From positions 1 to 64,000 of the forward strand of contig NZ_JACHCQ010000022.1 of the NCBI RefSeq assembly GCF_014205835.1: 64,000 nucleotides of DNA, in the 5' to 3' direction. Origin of the DNA: Pedobacter sp. AK013. Its GTDB lineage: Bacteria > Bacteroidota > Bacteroidia > Sphingobacteriales > Sphingobacteriaceae. The notes under the pieces were generated by a model. It was not told the DNA's origin. It worked only from the letters and a program-made list of their open reading frames with translations, and made no database searches. Positions 7,910 to 16,765 of this stretch are shown here, piece by piece (position 1 is the first letter of the stretch; each line of letters starts with the position of its first letter). A program made the position numbers and the translations under genes.

Positions 7910-8461
7910 CTACTTATGCTGCCAACATCTCCCCCCACCCGCAACTACACGTTTACAATATCCTCCTGTTTTATTTTTGGCTCCACAAACTGAAGAGACT
8001 GGGGCAGTACTTCCTCCAGTTCCGCTCCCTGTTCCCGTAGCGATGTAATTACCAAAACTTGCAACACCGTTACCTAACTTGGTGTTATACGATATTTCAG
8101 CAAAATTATACCCAAGAGTACCATAAACTACTTCATCATTCCTTAAAATATACGCCTGAATATTTTGTGCGCTTGACAAACTTGTTTTAATTGATAGTTT
8201 TAAATCAAAAGAAACATTAGAACTAATTTTATAAGCCCATTTGCCACTATTATTTCTTATGGTTTTATTCTGATTATACATATCAGCATAAGAAATATCG
8301 CAGTAATCGCATGTAACCTCATAGCTAAATTCGATTGGAACTACAGGTACTTCTGTTTTTTTATCAACTGTTTTCTTACAAGAAAATATAAATATGGTGG
8401 CAATAACTATATACAAGCTGTTAAATGAGCCGATTCTATTCTTTTTCAAATTCTTAAGCAT
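7910..8461 (-). CDS. Lipoprotein with C-terminal Cys3His (DUF5763-like) motif
   Basis: The 183-residue product begins with a hydrophobic segment and a lipobox ending in FIFSC (C28), so it is predicted to be a lipoprotein. The middle is a beta-rich domain carrying a CDYC pair (C51, C54). After a Gly/Ser/Thr linker (about 142-156) the last 25 residues form CX9CX9CX2H (C159, C169, C179, H182), with GGYCKR and GGRCWQHK sub-motifs matching small zinc-ribbon-like DUF5763 domains. Such domains are usually seen in cytoplasmic or nuclease-linked proteins, so a surface lipoprotein version is notable. Function is unknown. Confidence 0.75.
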   Translation of the reverse strand: MLKNLKKNRIGSFNSLYIVIATIFIFSCKKTVDKKTEVPVVPIEFSYEVTCDYCDISYADMYNQNKTIRNNSGKWAYKISSNVSFDLKLSIKTSLSSAQNIQAYILRNDEVVYGTLGYNFAEISYNTKLGNGVASFGNYIATGTGSGTGGSTAPVSSVCGAKNKTGGYCKRVVAGGGRCWQHK

Positions 8462-8682
8462 AAAGGTAAATTTTGTGATATTTTAATATTGTCTTGCACA
8501 AACATCAGAATAGAAAGTGACATCCGATTACGGCTTTCCGTATCACCTAAATTTTAATCAGCATGATATTAAAAAACTAAATAGCCAAGCGTTTATTATC
8601 AATTGATTTTCAAACCTTTATTTGATAACTAAATAAAAATCCGTAACTTAAAGTATCATTCACATAAAAATGGAGGTTCATT

Positions 8683-9141
8683 ATGAACGTTATCCGTAAA
8701 ATTGAACATTGGGGAGATGTTCATCACTCAAAATGGCTAGATTATCTTCGGATTATACTTGGCCTGATCATTTTTGGAAAAGGTGTTTCTTTCATTAGCG
8801 ACACTTCGATTCTTCAGAACATGATTACACAAAACAACGTATTTGGTTTCTCGGGCATGCTTATCAGTGTCGCCATTCATGTTGTTGCATTTGCGCATTT
8901 GGTTGGGGGTGTTTTAATTACTTTAGGCTTAGTTACCCGCTTTGCCGTTGTAATTCAGATTCCAATCTTATTGTTTGCGGTGTTTTTTGTTAACCTTACG
9001 CCGGGCTTCTCCACACCGAATTCGGAATTGTGGTTTTCGGTACTGGTACTCTTTCTGCTCATCATGTTTTGGGTAGTAGGTTCAGGCCCGTTATCGGTTG
9101 ATGAAGGATTGAAACACAAAAAGGGAAGACGTTACGCGTAG
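8683..9141 (+). CDS. DoxX family membrane protein
   Basis: The 152-residue product has four predicted membrane helices (about 20-42, 58-80, 84-104 and 112-135) and the DoxX-like sequence LRIILGLIIFGKGVSF in its first helix. DoxX proteins are small membrane proteins linked to redox and stress; the partner is unknown. A GGAGG ribosome binding site at 8672-8676, six bases before the ATG, is stronger than usual for this phylum. The 3' end overlaps the convergent ATPase gene by 10 bp. Confidence 0.85.
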   Translation: MNVIRKIEHWGDVHHSKWLDYLRIILGLIIFGKGVSFISDTSILQNMITQNNVFGFSGMLISVAIHVVAFAHLVGGVLITLGLVTRFAVVIQIPILLFAVFFVNLTPGFSTPNSELWFSVLVLFLLIMFWVVGSGPLSVDEGLKHKKGRRYA

Positions 9142-10307
9142 CTCATAAGTTTTAGCATGAATGAATGCAGCGGCAAAGCTATGGCTCCGCCCTGCATTGT
9201 AAAGGTGTCATTACCCGCATAAATAACAAAGCTACTACTGGGTTTTACTTCTTGACAAGCAAAGTAAAAGCCCTTTGATAATGAAGGCGCAGAACTTCTT
9301 TTAATTTCTATTGCCCATTTTTCGGCACTTGAAAACTCTAGAATTAAATCTATTTCTGCACCTCCAGGTGTTCCATAGTAGTAAGTTTGCACTCCTGATG
9401 GAATTACAGACATAATATTTTCAATCACAAAACCTTCCCAACTTCCACCTACTACCGGATGGCCAAGTAGTTCATTATAACTTTTTATATTGAGCAAGGC
9501 ATGAGTAAGGCCGCTATCTCTTACATATATTTTTGGTGATCGTACAAGACGTTTCCCAACATTAACGGTATATGGCTTTAGTCGTCTAACTAATAATAAA
9601 TCTACCATCAAGTCTAAATACCTGGCTATAGTTACTCCTGTAACCTCGATATTGCGGGCCAAATGGGCTGCGTTTAACACACTACCTTGATTGTGGGCAA
9701 GCATTGTCCAAAAACGTTCGAGCGTTTCTGCAGGAATACGTGGCCCCAATTGCGGGATGTCCCTTTCTAAATATGTTTTGATAAAGTCCCTCCTCCATAT
9801 CAAACTATTTTTCTCCGATGCAGCTAATAAACTCTCCGGAAATCCACCTCTCAACCAAAGGTCGTTAACCTTAGCTAAATCCTCTTGTCCATACTCTACA
9901 ACATTTACAGGAAAAAGCTCCAGATAAGTAATCCTTCCAGCTAACGATTCGCTAGATTGTTTTAACAAATCTAAAGATGCCGATCCGAGAAACAGAAATT
10001 GTCCGGTCTTATTCCCTCTTCTACGCTCTTTATCCACAATCCCTCTTATTTGCGAAAATATTTCAGGCAAACGTTGAACTTCATCAAGAATTAAGAGTAA
10101 CTCTTTGTTATTTTGATGAAAAGCAGTGATATCTCTAACTTTTTCTCGATCTAACCGGTCCTCAAGATCTACATATATAGACTTAACGTCATCAATAAGG
10201 CTAATGGCCAATGTAGTTTTACCTATTTGACGGGGGCCTAACAGCACCACAACAGGGCTACGTTGTAACGCTTCTTTAAGCACTGGTTCTAAATTTCGGA
10301 GGATCAT
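9132..10307 (-). CDS. AAA_14 / DUF4143 ATP-binding protein
   Basis: The 391-residue product has a Walker A motif GPRQIGKT (24-31), a Walker B ILDEVQ (about 73-78) and a C-terminal DUF4143 region with the PD-(D/E)XK-like segment AEIDLILEF...AIEIKRS. This family is widespread, often mobile or phase-variable, and has been proposed to act in defence or DNA transactions; no function is settled. The ATG at 10307 (MILRNLEPVLKEAL) is preferred because the longer in-frame start at 10346 only adds 13 residues encoded by an inverted repeat. Its 3' end overlaps the DoxX gene tail to tail. Confidence 0.85.
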   Translation of the reverse strand: MILRNLEPVLKEALQRSPVVVLLGPRQIGKTTLAISLIDDVKSIYVDLEDRLDREKVRDITAFHQNNKELLLILDEVQRLPEIFSQIRGIVDKERRRGNKTGQFLFLGSASLDLLKQSSESLAGRITYLELFPVNVVEYGQEDLAKVNDLWLRGGFPESLLAASEKNSLIWRRDFIKTYLERDIPQLGPRIPAETLERFWTMLAHNQGSVLNAAHLARNIEVTGVTIARYLDLMVDLLLVRRLKPYTVNVGKRLVRSPKIYVRDSGLTHALLNIKSYNELLGHPVVGGSWEGFVIENIMSVIPSGVQTYYYGTPGGAEIDLILEFSSAEKWAIEIKRSSAPSLSKGFYFACQEVKPSSSFVIYAGNDTFTMQGGAIALPLHSFMLKLMSYA

Positions 10308-10346
10308 GTATGCAAATATAACATACAATATTATATTTGCATACAT
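10306..10346 (-). promoter_or_regulatory. Perfect 16-bp inverted repeat over the ATPase start
   Basis: ATGTATGCAAATATAA (10306-10321) is exactly complementary to TTATATTTGCATACAT (10331-10346), with a 9-nt spacer. The left arm ends in the first two bases of the ATPase start codon. In DNA it could be an operator for a dimeric regulator; in the mRNA it would form a hairpin that hides the ribosome-binding region and part of the AUG. Which of these applies is inference. Confidence 0.75.
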
Positions 10347-10411
10347 AATTACCTGTTTAAATTGATAAAAGATTCAAAAGCTATTATTAACTTTCGCTTT
10401 TACTAACGATC

Positions 10412-12115
10412 ATGAAAACGAAGATACTTTTTGTACTGCTTTTTGCGGGACTGGGATGTTATGCACAAAATTCGACGGAAGAATATTTTAAGCTAACGCG
10501 AGCCGGATTCACCGAAAAAAATGCCTACGAAACAACTGCTTTTGTAGAAAAATACTTCCGTGTACCTGGCAATACAGGCTTTAATGCCAGTATCCATTAT
10601 GTAGAAAGCATCCTTAAAAAGGCTGGTTTTGTAAAACAGGAGCAGAATGAGTTCGAAGCTCCTTTAACTTATCGCATCGAAAAAAGAGCGATGAAAAACA
10701 ATACCTGGGAACCTGTTGATGCCAATATAGATATTGTTGGCGAATCTCAACCGCTTATTTCTTATAAAACTAACCGCAACATGATTCCGATCAATTGCGG
10801 ATCAACAGCTGCAGGTGGTGTTACAGCTAGTGTGGTTTACATCGCCAACGTATTACCTGCTGAAATAGAAAAAATGGATTTAAAAGGGAAAATCCTATTT
10901 TCTGAGAACAGCCCGTCGCGGCTACTTCAAATAGCCACAAAAGCAGGAGCCATTGGCGTGTTGGGTTATTCGATGCCAAAATATACCCTACCAGAGGTAC
11001 ACCAAACTTCTATCCAGTTCGGCAGCATGAAAGCCAATAGCGAAGTATGGACATTGCTTTTATCTTATGCCGCCAAAGAAAAATTAAAAGCAGTCTGCTC
11101 AAAAGGCGAAACCAAATTGAAGGTGAATATTCAGACCAAAATTTATCCTTCCGAAGAATTAACCATAGTAGCAAATGTTAGAGGCAGTGTAAATCCTAAT
11201 GAACGTTTTGTGTTCAGTGCCCATGTTCAGGAGCCTGGTGCAAACGATAATGCAAGCGGCGTTGGCACATTAGCCGAAATGGCAAGATTAACAGCAGCAT
11301 TATATCAAGCAAAAAAGATAAGCCCGAAGCGTACCTTAACCTTTTTATGGGGCGACGAAATTGTATCAACAAGAAGATATATTACCGAAGATACCACCCG
11401 GGCCAAAGACATTATGTGGGGAATGAGTTTGGATATGGTTGGCGAGGACACTAAAAAAACCGGTGGCTCATTCCTGATTGAAAAAATGCCTGATCCATCG
11501 GCCATCTGGACAAGGGGAACTGATAAACATACCGAATGGGGCGCGGGCGATGTTACTGAGAAAGGTCTTTTCCCACATTATTTTAACGATTTCATCTTCG
11601 ATATCTGCAAAGCACAGGGCAAATTTGCCAACTGGACGGTTAATTACAATCCGTTCGAAGGCGGTAGCGACCACACGCCATTCTTGCAAAATAAAATTCC
11701 AGGATTACTGATGTGGCACTTTACCGATGTGTTTTACCATACGGATAATGACAGGATTGATAAAGTTTCGCCAACAGAAATGAAAAATGTAGGGATAAGT
11801 GGATTGACTGCGGCTTATACTCTGATTTCGGCAGATGAAAATACTGCTATAGCTACTGTTTCGCAAGTTAAAGCAGACGCTTTAACCCGCTTAAAAACTG
11901 AATTTGAACTGAGCAAAAAAGCCATCGCCGAAGGAAAAGAGGTTACTGATGAAAAACACATTGTTGAAGTTTGGTGCAAATGGTATGTAGATGCACTGGC
12001 AACGATTAAGGAAATGCCAGTAAAATCTGAAACTACAAGAGTGGGATCGGCCATTAAGTTTGCCACTGGCGAAATCGAAAAACAAACAAAAGTGTATTTA
12101 GCCGAATTGAAGTAA
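10412..12115 (+). CDS. Secreted M28 family zinc aminopeptidase
   Basis: The 567-residue product has a signal peptide (residues 1-18, ending CYAQ) and an M28 catalytic region. Zinc ligands are visible: H271 (SAHVQEPGANDNASG) with D279, the acid pair D315-E316 (LWGDE), D341 (SLDMVGED), and late histidines in GGSDHTPFL and FYHTDND. A protease-associated-like insert precedes the catalytic part (about 100-240). It is probably periplasmic or secreted and frees N-terminal amino acids. Spacing to the convergent RhuM gene is one base. Confidence 0.88.
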   Translation: MKTKILFVLLFAGLGCYAQNSTEEYFKLTRAGFTEKNAYETTAFVEKYFRVPGNTGFNASIHYVESILKKAGFVKQEQNEFEAPLTYRIEKRAMKNNTWEPVDANIDIVGESQPLISYKTNRNMIPINCGSTAAGGVTASVVYIANVLPAEIEKMDLKGKILFSENSPSRLLQIATKAGAIGVLGYSMPKYTLPEVHQTSIQFGSMKANSEVWTLLLSYAAKEKLKAVCSKGETKLKVNIQTKIYPSEELTIVANVRGSVNPNERFVFSAHVQEPGANDNASGVGTLAEMARLTAALYQAKKISPKRTLTFLWGDEIVSTRRYITEDTTRAKDIMWGMSLDMVGEDTKKTGGSFLIEKMPDPSAIWTRGTDKHTEWGAGDVTEKGLFPHYFNDFIFDICKAQGKFANWTVNYNPFEGGSDHTPFLQNKIPGLLMWHFTDVFYHTDNDRIDKVSPTEMKNVGISGLTAAYTLISADENTAIATVSQVKADALTRLKTEFELSKKAIAEGKEVTDEKHIVEVWCKWYVDALATIKEMPVKSETTRVGSAIKFATGEIEKQTKVYLAELK

Positions 12116-12116
12116 G

Positions 12117-13107
12117 TTAGTTTTTATGGTTGATCAAATTAATAACTACTTTAACCATCATCTCTTTTTCTTTAGGATCACTTTCTGCAATAAGTAATGT
12201 AAGCGCAACCAGCGCATTATCGGCAATTCTTTTTGTACCATCTTCGCGGTAGAGCATTTTATTTTTATCCAGAAACCAAACAAATAAAAAGGCAGCGATC
12301 CGTTTATTTCCGTCAGAAAATGAATGATTTTTTACTACGAAATATAATAGATTGGCCGCTTTTTCTTCCATACTCGGAAAGCTCTTCTCCATCAAATGTT
12401 TGATAAATGGTATATAATGAACTTTTAAATGATTGGTCTTTTTCATTTCCAAAGAGTTTGCTTCCTCCAAATTTCACCCTCAAATCATCTATGGCTTCAA
12501 GTGCAGAATCATAATCTATTTTGAAATCGCCCCTATGGCCAGAAACTTCATTTTCTAGCTGCTGATGGTCATAACGATCAAGAACATCTAAAGCATAAAC
12601 ATAATCTGTAAGAATTTTAAAGGTATCCTTTAGCTCATCATGATTAAGCAAGTGGTTATTTTGAACAGCACCGACCAACTTAATCGCCTGCTTTAATTCT
12701 TTAAGTTGCTGACTTTGCTCTTGTAATTTTTTATGATTTAAGGCATACCCATTTATCAGATAATCTCTTAAAATCTGATTGGCCCATATACGGAATTTTG
12801 TTCCCTCAACCGATTTTACCCGATAGCCAACTGATATAATCACATCTAAAGAATAAAATTCGATTTCTCTGCTAACTGATCTATCGCCTTCTTTTTGAAC
12901 TGTCAAGGATTTCTTGACAGTTGAACTTTTGTCTAGTTCATTTTCATTAAATATATTCTTAATGTGGAGACTTATATTCTGTTTAGTTTTATTGAAAAGC
13001 TGTTGCATCTGCTGCTGAGTAAGCCAAACAGTATCATTACCGAAAACCACTTCTATTGCCGGCAATCCCTCCTCATTTTTATAAATTATAATTTCATCCT
13101 TAGTCAT
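12117..13107 (-). pseudogene. RhuM/Fic-domain protein gene, split by a frameshift
   Basis: The N-terminal part (13107 to about 12385) encodes a virulence RhuM family region (WLTQQQMQQLFNKTKQNIS and RIWANQILRDYLINGY). The C-terminal part, in another frame (12470 to 12117), carries the Doc/Fic-like motif NHSFSDGNKRIAAF. In intact relatives these form one protein of about 330 residues. The break is at 12376-12384, where the frame changes from TFDGEEL to PSMEEKAANLLYF at a TTT run; a one-base insertion or two-base loss fits. It could be a real inactivation or a sequencing error. Confidence 0.8.
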
Positions 13108-13146
13108 TGCCTTAAGTTAGTAAAATATTTATTCTATTTTCGCACT

Positions 13147-14637
13147 ATGCCTAAACCAAAAGCGATAATTATCGGAGCAGGAATTGCGGGAATTGCATCT
13201 GCTATCCGCCTTGCAATTAAAGGTTATGAAGTTGATGTTTTCGAAGCTGGCTCTAAACCCGGAGGCAAACTGGGTGAAATAGAAATGAATGGTTTCAGGT
13301 TCGATACCGGTCCAAGTCTTTTTACCATGCCGCAATATGTGGATGAACTTTTTGAACTGGCTGGTAAAAACCCTGAGGATTATTTTAAATACATTAAACT
13401 AAAAGAAGTTTGCCGTTACTTTTACGAAGATGGTTTAAGGCTAAACGCCACCTCCGATCTTGATAAATTTGCTAAAGAAATAGAAGAGAAAACCAATTCA
13501 ACCGCAGCAGAAGTCAAGCGATATTTAAAACAAAGCGAGACAATCTACGAGGTTACTCATCGCGTTTTTTTAGAAAGAAGTTTGCACAAACTTAAAAGCT
13601 ACCTCCATTGGGATACCTTAAAATCGATATTCCGCTTTGGCCAGATTGATGCTTTTAGAACACAGGCAAAAGCAAACCGAGCGTTCTTTAAGGATGATAG
13701 AATAGCACAACTTTTTAACCGATATGCCACCTATAATGGTTCCGATCCCTATCAGGCACCGGCCACATTGAATATAATTCCACATTTCGAGTACGGCTAT
13801 GGAGCCTTTCTTCCAAAGAACGGGATGTACAGTATCGTTACTGCCTTAGTAAAATTGGCTGAAGAGTTAGGAATAAGATTTCATTACAACCAAAAAGCTG
13901 AAGAAATTATATATTCTAATGAACCTAAACCCAAAGTACAGGGCGTAAAAGTTAATGATAAAACCTATAAGGCCGATGTTGTTGTTTCAAACCTAGACAT
14001 CTGGTTTACTTATAAAAATTTGCTTAAAGCCATACCCAAACCTAAAAAGCTCTTAAATCAGGAGCGCAGCAGTTCAGCATTAATATTTTACTGGGGAATG
14101 GATGGGAATTACAGTGATTTAGGTTTACACAATATTTTCTTTACTGAAGATTATCAAAAGGAATTTAATGCCATCTGGAAAGATAAAACCATTTGCGAAG
14201 ATCCTACAGTATACATCAACATCAGCAGTAAACATATCAGGGGTGATGCACCTGCAGACAGTGAAAACTGGTTTGTAATGATAAACGTTCCGGCTAATAA
14301 CGGTCAAAACTGGGATGTGTTGATTAAAGAAGCCAAGATAAATATTATCAAAAAGATCAGCCGTTTGTTAAACAGAAATATTGAAAAAGACATTATTTGT
14401 GAACAGATCTTAGATCCAAGATCCATAGAAAGCAAAACAGGATCGTATCAGGGTTCTCTGTACGGTAACAGTTCAAACAACCAGTTTTCTGCCTTTTTAA
14501 GGCACTCTAATTTCAGTTCAAAAGTTAAAAATTTATACTTCTGCGGTGGCAGTGTACATCCGGGCGGAGGAATTCCACTTGCTTTGTTATCGGCTAAGAT
14601 AATTGATGATGATATCAGTTCAGTGGTTGGTCAATAG
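13147..14637 (+). CDS. CrtI/CrtD family carotenoid desaturase
   Basis: The 496-residue FAD enzyme has an N-terminal dinucleotide-binding motif GAGIAGIASA (10-19), the EAGSKPGGK and DTGPSLFTMP segments of phytoene-desaturase-like enzymes, and the C-terminal VHPGGGIPLA motif (about 470-479). It desaturates carotenoid chains, as phytoene desaturase CrtI or as 1-hydroxycarotenoid 3,4-desaturase CrtD. The presence of a CruF-like hydratase at 1.5 kb and the absence of a phytoene synthase here favour CrtD, but this is inference. The start at 13147 is the first ATG; it is divergent from the RhuM gene by 39 bp. Confidence 0.85.
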   Translation: MPKPKAIIIGAGIAGIASAIRLAIKGYEVDVFEAGSKPGGKLGEIEMNGFRFDTGPSLFTMPQYVDELFELAGKNPEDYFKYIKLKEVCRYFYEDGLRLNATSDLDKFAKEIEEKTNSTAAEVKRYLKQSETIYEVTHRVFLERSLHKLKSYLHWDTLKSIFRFGQIDAFRTQAKANRAFFKDDRIAQLFNRYATYNGSDPYQAPATLNIIPHFEYGYGAFLPKNGMYSIVTALVKLAEELGIRFHYNQKAEEIIYSNEPKPKVQGVKVNDKTYKADVVVSNLDIWFTYKNLLKAIPKPKKLLNQERSSSALIFYWGMDGNYSDLGLHNIFFTEDYQKEFNAIWKDKTICEDPTVYINISSKHIRGDAPADSENWFVMINVPANNGQNWDVLIKEAKINIIKKISRLLNRNIEKDIICEQILDPRSIESKTGSYQGSLYGNSSNNQFSAFLRHSNFSSKVKNLYFCGGSVHPGGGIPLALLSAKIIDDDISSVVGQ

Positions 14638-14733
14638 TTTAATGGTTCATGGTTGATAGCTCACGATATATAGCAGTATTGCTAAAAGCAATTATCGACT
14701 ATAGACTGAAGACTCCAGACTAAGGACTGCAGG
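14638..14733. repeat. GACT-rich degenerate tandem words
   Basis: Between the desaturase and aroK, about 14696-14742 holds five degenerate copies of an AGACT / GACT word with 8-10 bp spacing (GACTATAGACTGAAGACTCC). Such word-like arrays also appear elsewhere in the window and look like slippage products. Confidence 0.5.
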
Positions 14734-15237
14734 CTAACGACTCCCTTTAAGTGCCTCCTCGAGCTTTTCCCCATCAAGATCAAATGCGTCTACAATTACC
14801 TTTGCCTGGGTGTAAAAAGGATCACGTTCCTGAAGCTTTTCTTTGATAAATACTAAAAGCTGCTCATCATCTAAATCTTTAATCAACGGGCGCTTTTGGC
14901 GATTATGTAAACGTGAAACCAAAGCAGCAGGTTCCATTTGCAGGTAAACCGTTTCTCCATGTGCATTCATCCATTCCATGTTATCGAAGAAACATGGCAA
15001 TCCGCCTCCAGTGGCTACCACACAGGTTTCTGGATAATCGAAGGTTTTAAGCATTTCGCTTTCATACTCCCTAAAGCCACTTTCTCCATATTCGGCAAAA
15101 TATTCGGCAATGCTTTTACCGGTTTTTGAAACAATTTCAGCGTCAAGATCAATCACTGGGCATTCTAAACGATGTGCCAACTGTTTAGCTTTTGTACTTT
15201 TGCCGCAGCCCATATATCCGATAAGGAAAATTTTCAT
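14734..15237 (-). CDS. aroK: Shikimate kinase
   Basis: This kinase phosphorylates shikimate at the 3-OH in aromatic amino acid synthesis. The 167-residue product has Walker A GYMGCGKST (7-15), the shikimate-binding D32 (DLDAEI) and R56 (GFREYE), and the GGG loop at 77-79 (ATGGGLPC). The lid arginine is in QKRPLI. Length is typical. It is the last gene of a five-gene minus-strand run that starts with the DUF1599 gene. Confidence 0.95.
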   Translation of the reverse strand: MKIFLIGYMGCGKSTKAKQLAHRLECPVIDLDAEIVSKTGKSIAEYFAEYGESGFREYESEMLKTFDYPETCVVATGGGLPCFFDNMEWMNAHGETVYLQMEPAALVSRLHNRQKRPLIKDLDDEQLLVFIKEKLQERDPFYTQAKVIVDAFDLDGEKLEEALKGSR

Positions 15238-15257
15238 GTGTGTTCTATTTAACCAAC

Positions 15258-15704
15258 CTAAAGTAAGTGATCGCGTTTTAACATAATATAATCGGTTACA
15301 GGTGGTGTAAAACCTTCTTTTTTTAATAAAGTTACAACCTGTCCGCGATGATAAGTAGAATGATTAAATAAATGAAATAAAATTTCATCTAATCGGTTTT
15401 CGTACTGAACACCTTGTGTGTTGCGGTACAAAATCTTTTTATCTAAAGGATAAATACTCAATGCCTCCCTGATCAGTTTAAAATTTTCTAAAGAAAGGGA
15501 TTCAAAGTCTTCTTTTGGATGGGTATACCAAACACCATAAAGCGGTTTCTTACCAGAAATCCGTTGTGCCCAGATATGCTGCGCATTAAGCACATGACTA
15601 AATAAGCGTTCTGCATCCGACAATTCAATTGTTGCTAGTTTAAATATTTCGATAATCCGACCATCAGCAAACTCGGTATAATTGATGATTTCTTCTTCCT
15701 GCAT
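15258..15704 (-). CDS. DinB family protein
   Basis: The 148-residue product is a four-helix-bundle DinB/YfiT-like protein. Candidate metal ligands are H43 in the second helix and H115 and H119 in HLFNHSTYHRGQV, the signature end of the family. Some members are bacillithiol- or mycothiol-dependent transferases; the function of this one is not known. Bacillithiol-linked genes elsewhere in the window make that option plausible. The gene is 3 bases downstream of the permease gene and probably co-translated. Confidence 0.88.
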   Translation of the reverse strand: MQEEEIINYTEFADGRIIEIFKLATIELSDAERLFSHVLNAQHIWAQRISGKKPLYGVWYTHPKEDFESLSLENFKLIREALSIYPLDKKILYRNTQGVQYENRLDEILFHLFNHSTYHRGQVVTLLKKEGFTPPVTDYIMLKRDHLL

Positions 15705-15707
15705 CGT

Positions 15708-16763
15708 TTAACTTAATTTAACCCTTGGATCGACATAAGCATATAAAATATCAACCAGAATGTTGATGACCACAAACACGAAAGCGATAAAAAGAATAGA
15801 CCCCATCACCACGGGAAAATCAGACATTTCTAAGGCGGTTACCGTTGTTCTTCCTAAGCCATTATAGCCAAAAATATACTCTACAAAAAAGGAACCTGCC
15901 AATAAAGAGGCAAACCATCCTGAAATAGCCGTAATTACTGGGTTCATGGCATTCTTTAAAGCGTGTTTATAAATTATAGTATTTCTACTTAAGCCTTTAG
16001 CTCTGGCAGTCCTGATATAATCCTGTGCCAAAACATCCAGCATAGCGCTTCTGGTTAACTGCACAATAATAGCCAAAGGCCTTAAACCAAGGGTAATCAT
16101 CGGCAACCACAAATTTCTTAAGGTTAATACTTCACCATTAAATGGATCGTAAGAATATAAGCTACCGCTCATTTTTAGCCCTGTATAATTGCTCAGCAAA
16201 AAGCCGAACAGCCAGGCAATAATAATTCCAGCAAAAAAAGAAGGTGCCGATATACCCAGAATAGCAAATGCATTAGCTGATTTATCGATCCATGAATCTT
16301 TATAAACTGCTGAAAGTACCCCTAAAAAGACACCAATTATTGTGGCAAAAATCATTGCTGTTAAAGCCAGGATAAAAGTATTCGGTACTGTTTCCGAAAG
16401 TATAGCCGTTACATCGCGTTTGGTCTGGTAAGAACTACGAAGATATGGCCATTTAATCACCAGTGCCTTTTTATCAAAAGCCATCAGTTTTGCGTAATGG
16501 TATTTCTGTTGATTGGTGCTATCATTATCCAGAATACTAATTGGCGATAAATCGTTAATGTATAAAACGAACTGGACAGGTTTGGATCGATCTAAACCAA
16601 ATTCTTTACGAACGGCTTCAAGCGACTGTACATCGGCCCTTTGTCCCATCGTCATCCGTGCAGGGTCGCCAGGCAAAATATTAAACAGCACAAAAACAAC
16701 CAATATTACACCACCCATTACCAGCAGTCCATACATCAGTTTTTTTAGTGCGTATCCGATCAT
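15708..16763 (-). CDS. Peptide-type ABC transporter permease (DppB/OppB family)
   Basis: The 351-residue product has six predicted membrane spans, the N-terminal DppB signature (LPGDPARMTMGQRA) and the EAA-like loop near ARAKGLSRNTIIYKHALKNA. It forms half of the membrane pore of oligopeptide/nickel-type importers. The usual partners (second permease, ATPases, binding protein) are not adjacent; the neighbours are DinB and a BT_3928-like protein. An insertion of about 70 residues after the first helix (about 80-140) is a known trait of some Bacteroidota members. Confidence 0.9.
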   Translation of the reverse strand: MIGYALKKLMYGLLVMGGVILVVFVLFNILPGDPARMTMGQRADVQSLEAVRKEFGLDRSKPVQFVLYINDLSPISILDNDSTNQQKYHYAKLMAFDKKALVIKWPYLRSSYQTKRDVTAILSETVPNTFILALTAMIFATIIGVFLGVLSAVYKDSWIDKSANAFAILGISAPSFFAGIIIAWLFGFLLSNYTGLKMSGSLYSYDPFNGEVLTLRNLWLPMITLGLRPLAIIVQLTRSAMLDVLAQDYIRTARAKGLSRNTIIYKHALKNAMNPVITAISGWFASLLAGSFFVEYIFGYNGLGRTTVTALEMSDFPVVMGSILFIAFVFVVINILVDILYAYVDPRVKLS

Positions 16764-16765
16764 GT

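Noticed and set aside
9132..13107. A complete genomic island bounded by attachment sites
   Set aside because: The AAA_14 ATPase and RhuM/Fic genes look mobile, but no direct repeats, integrase or tRNA boundary was found.
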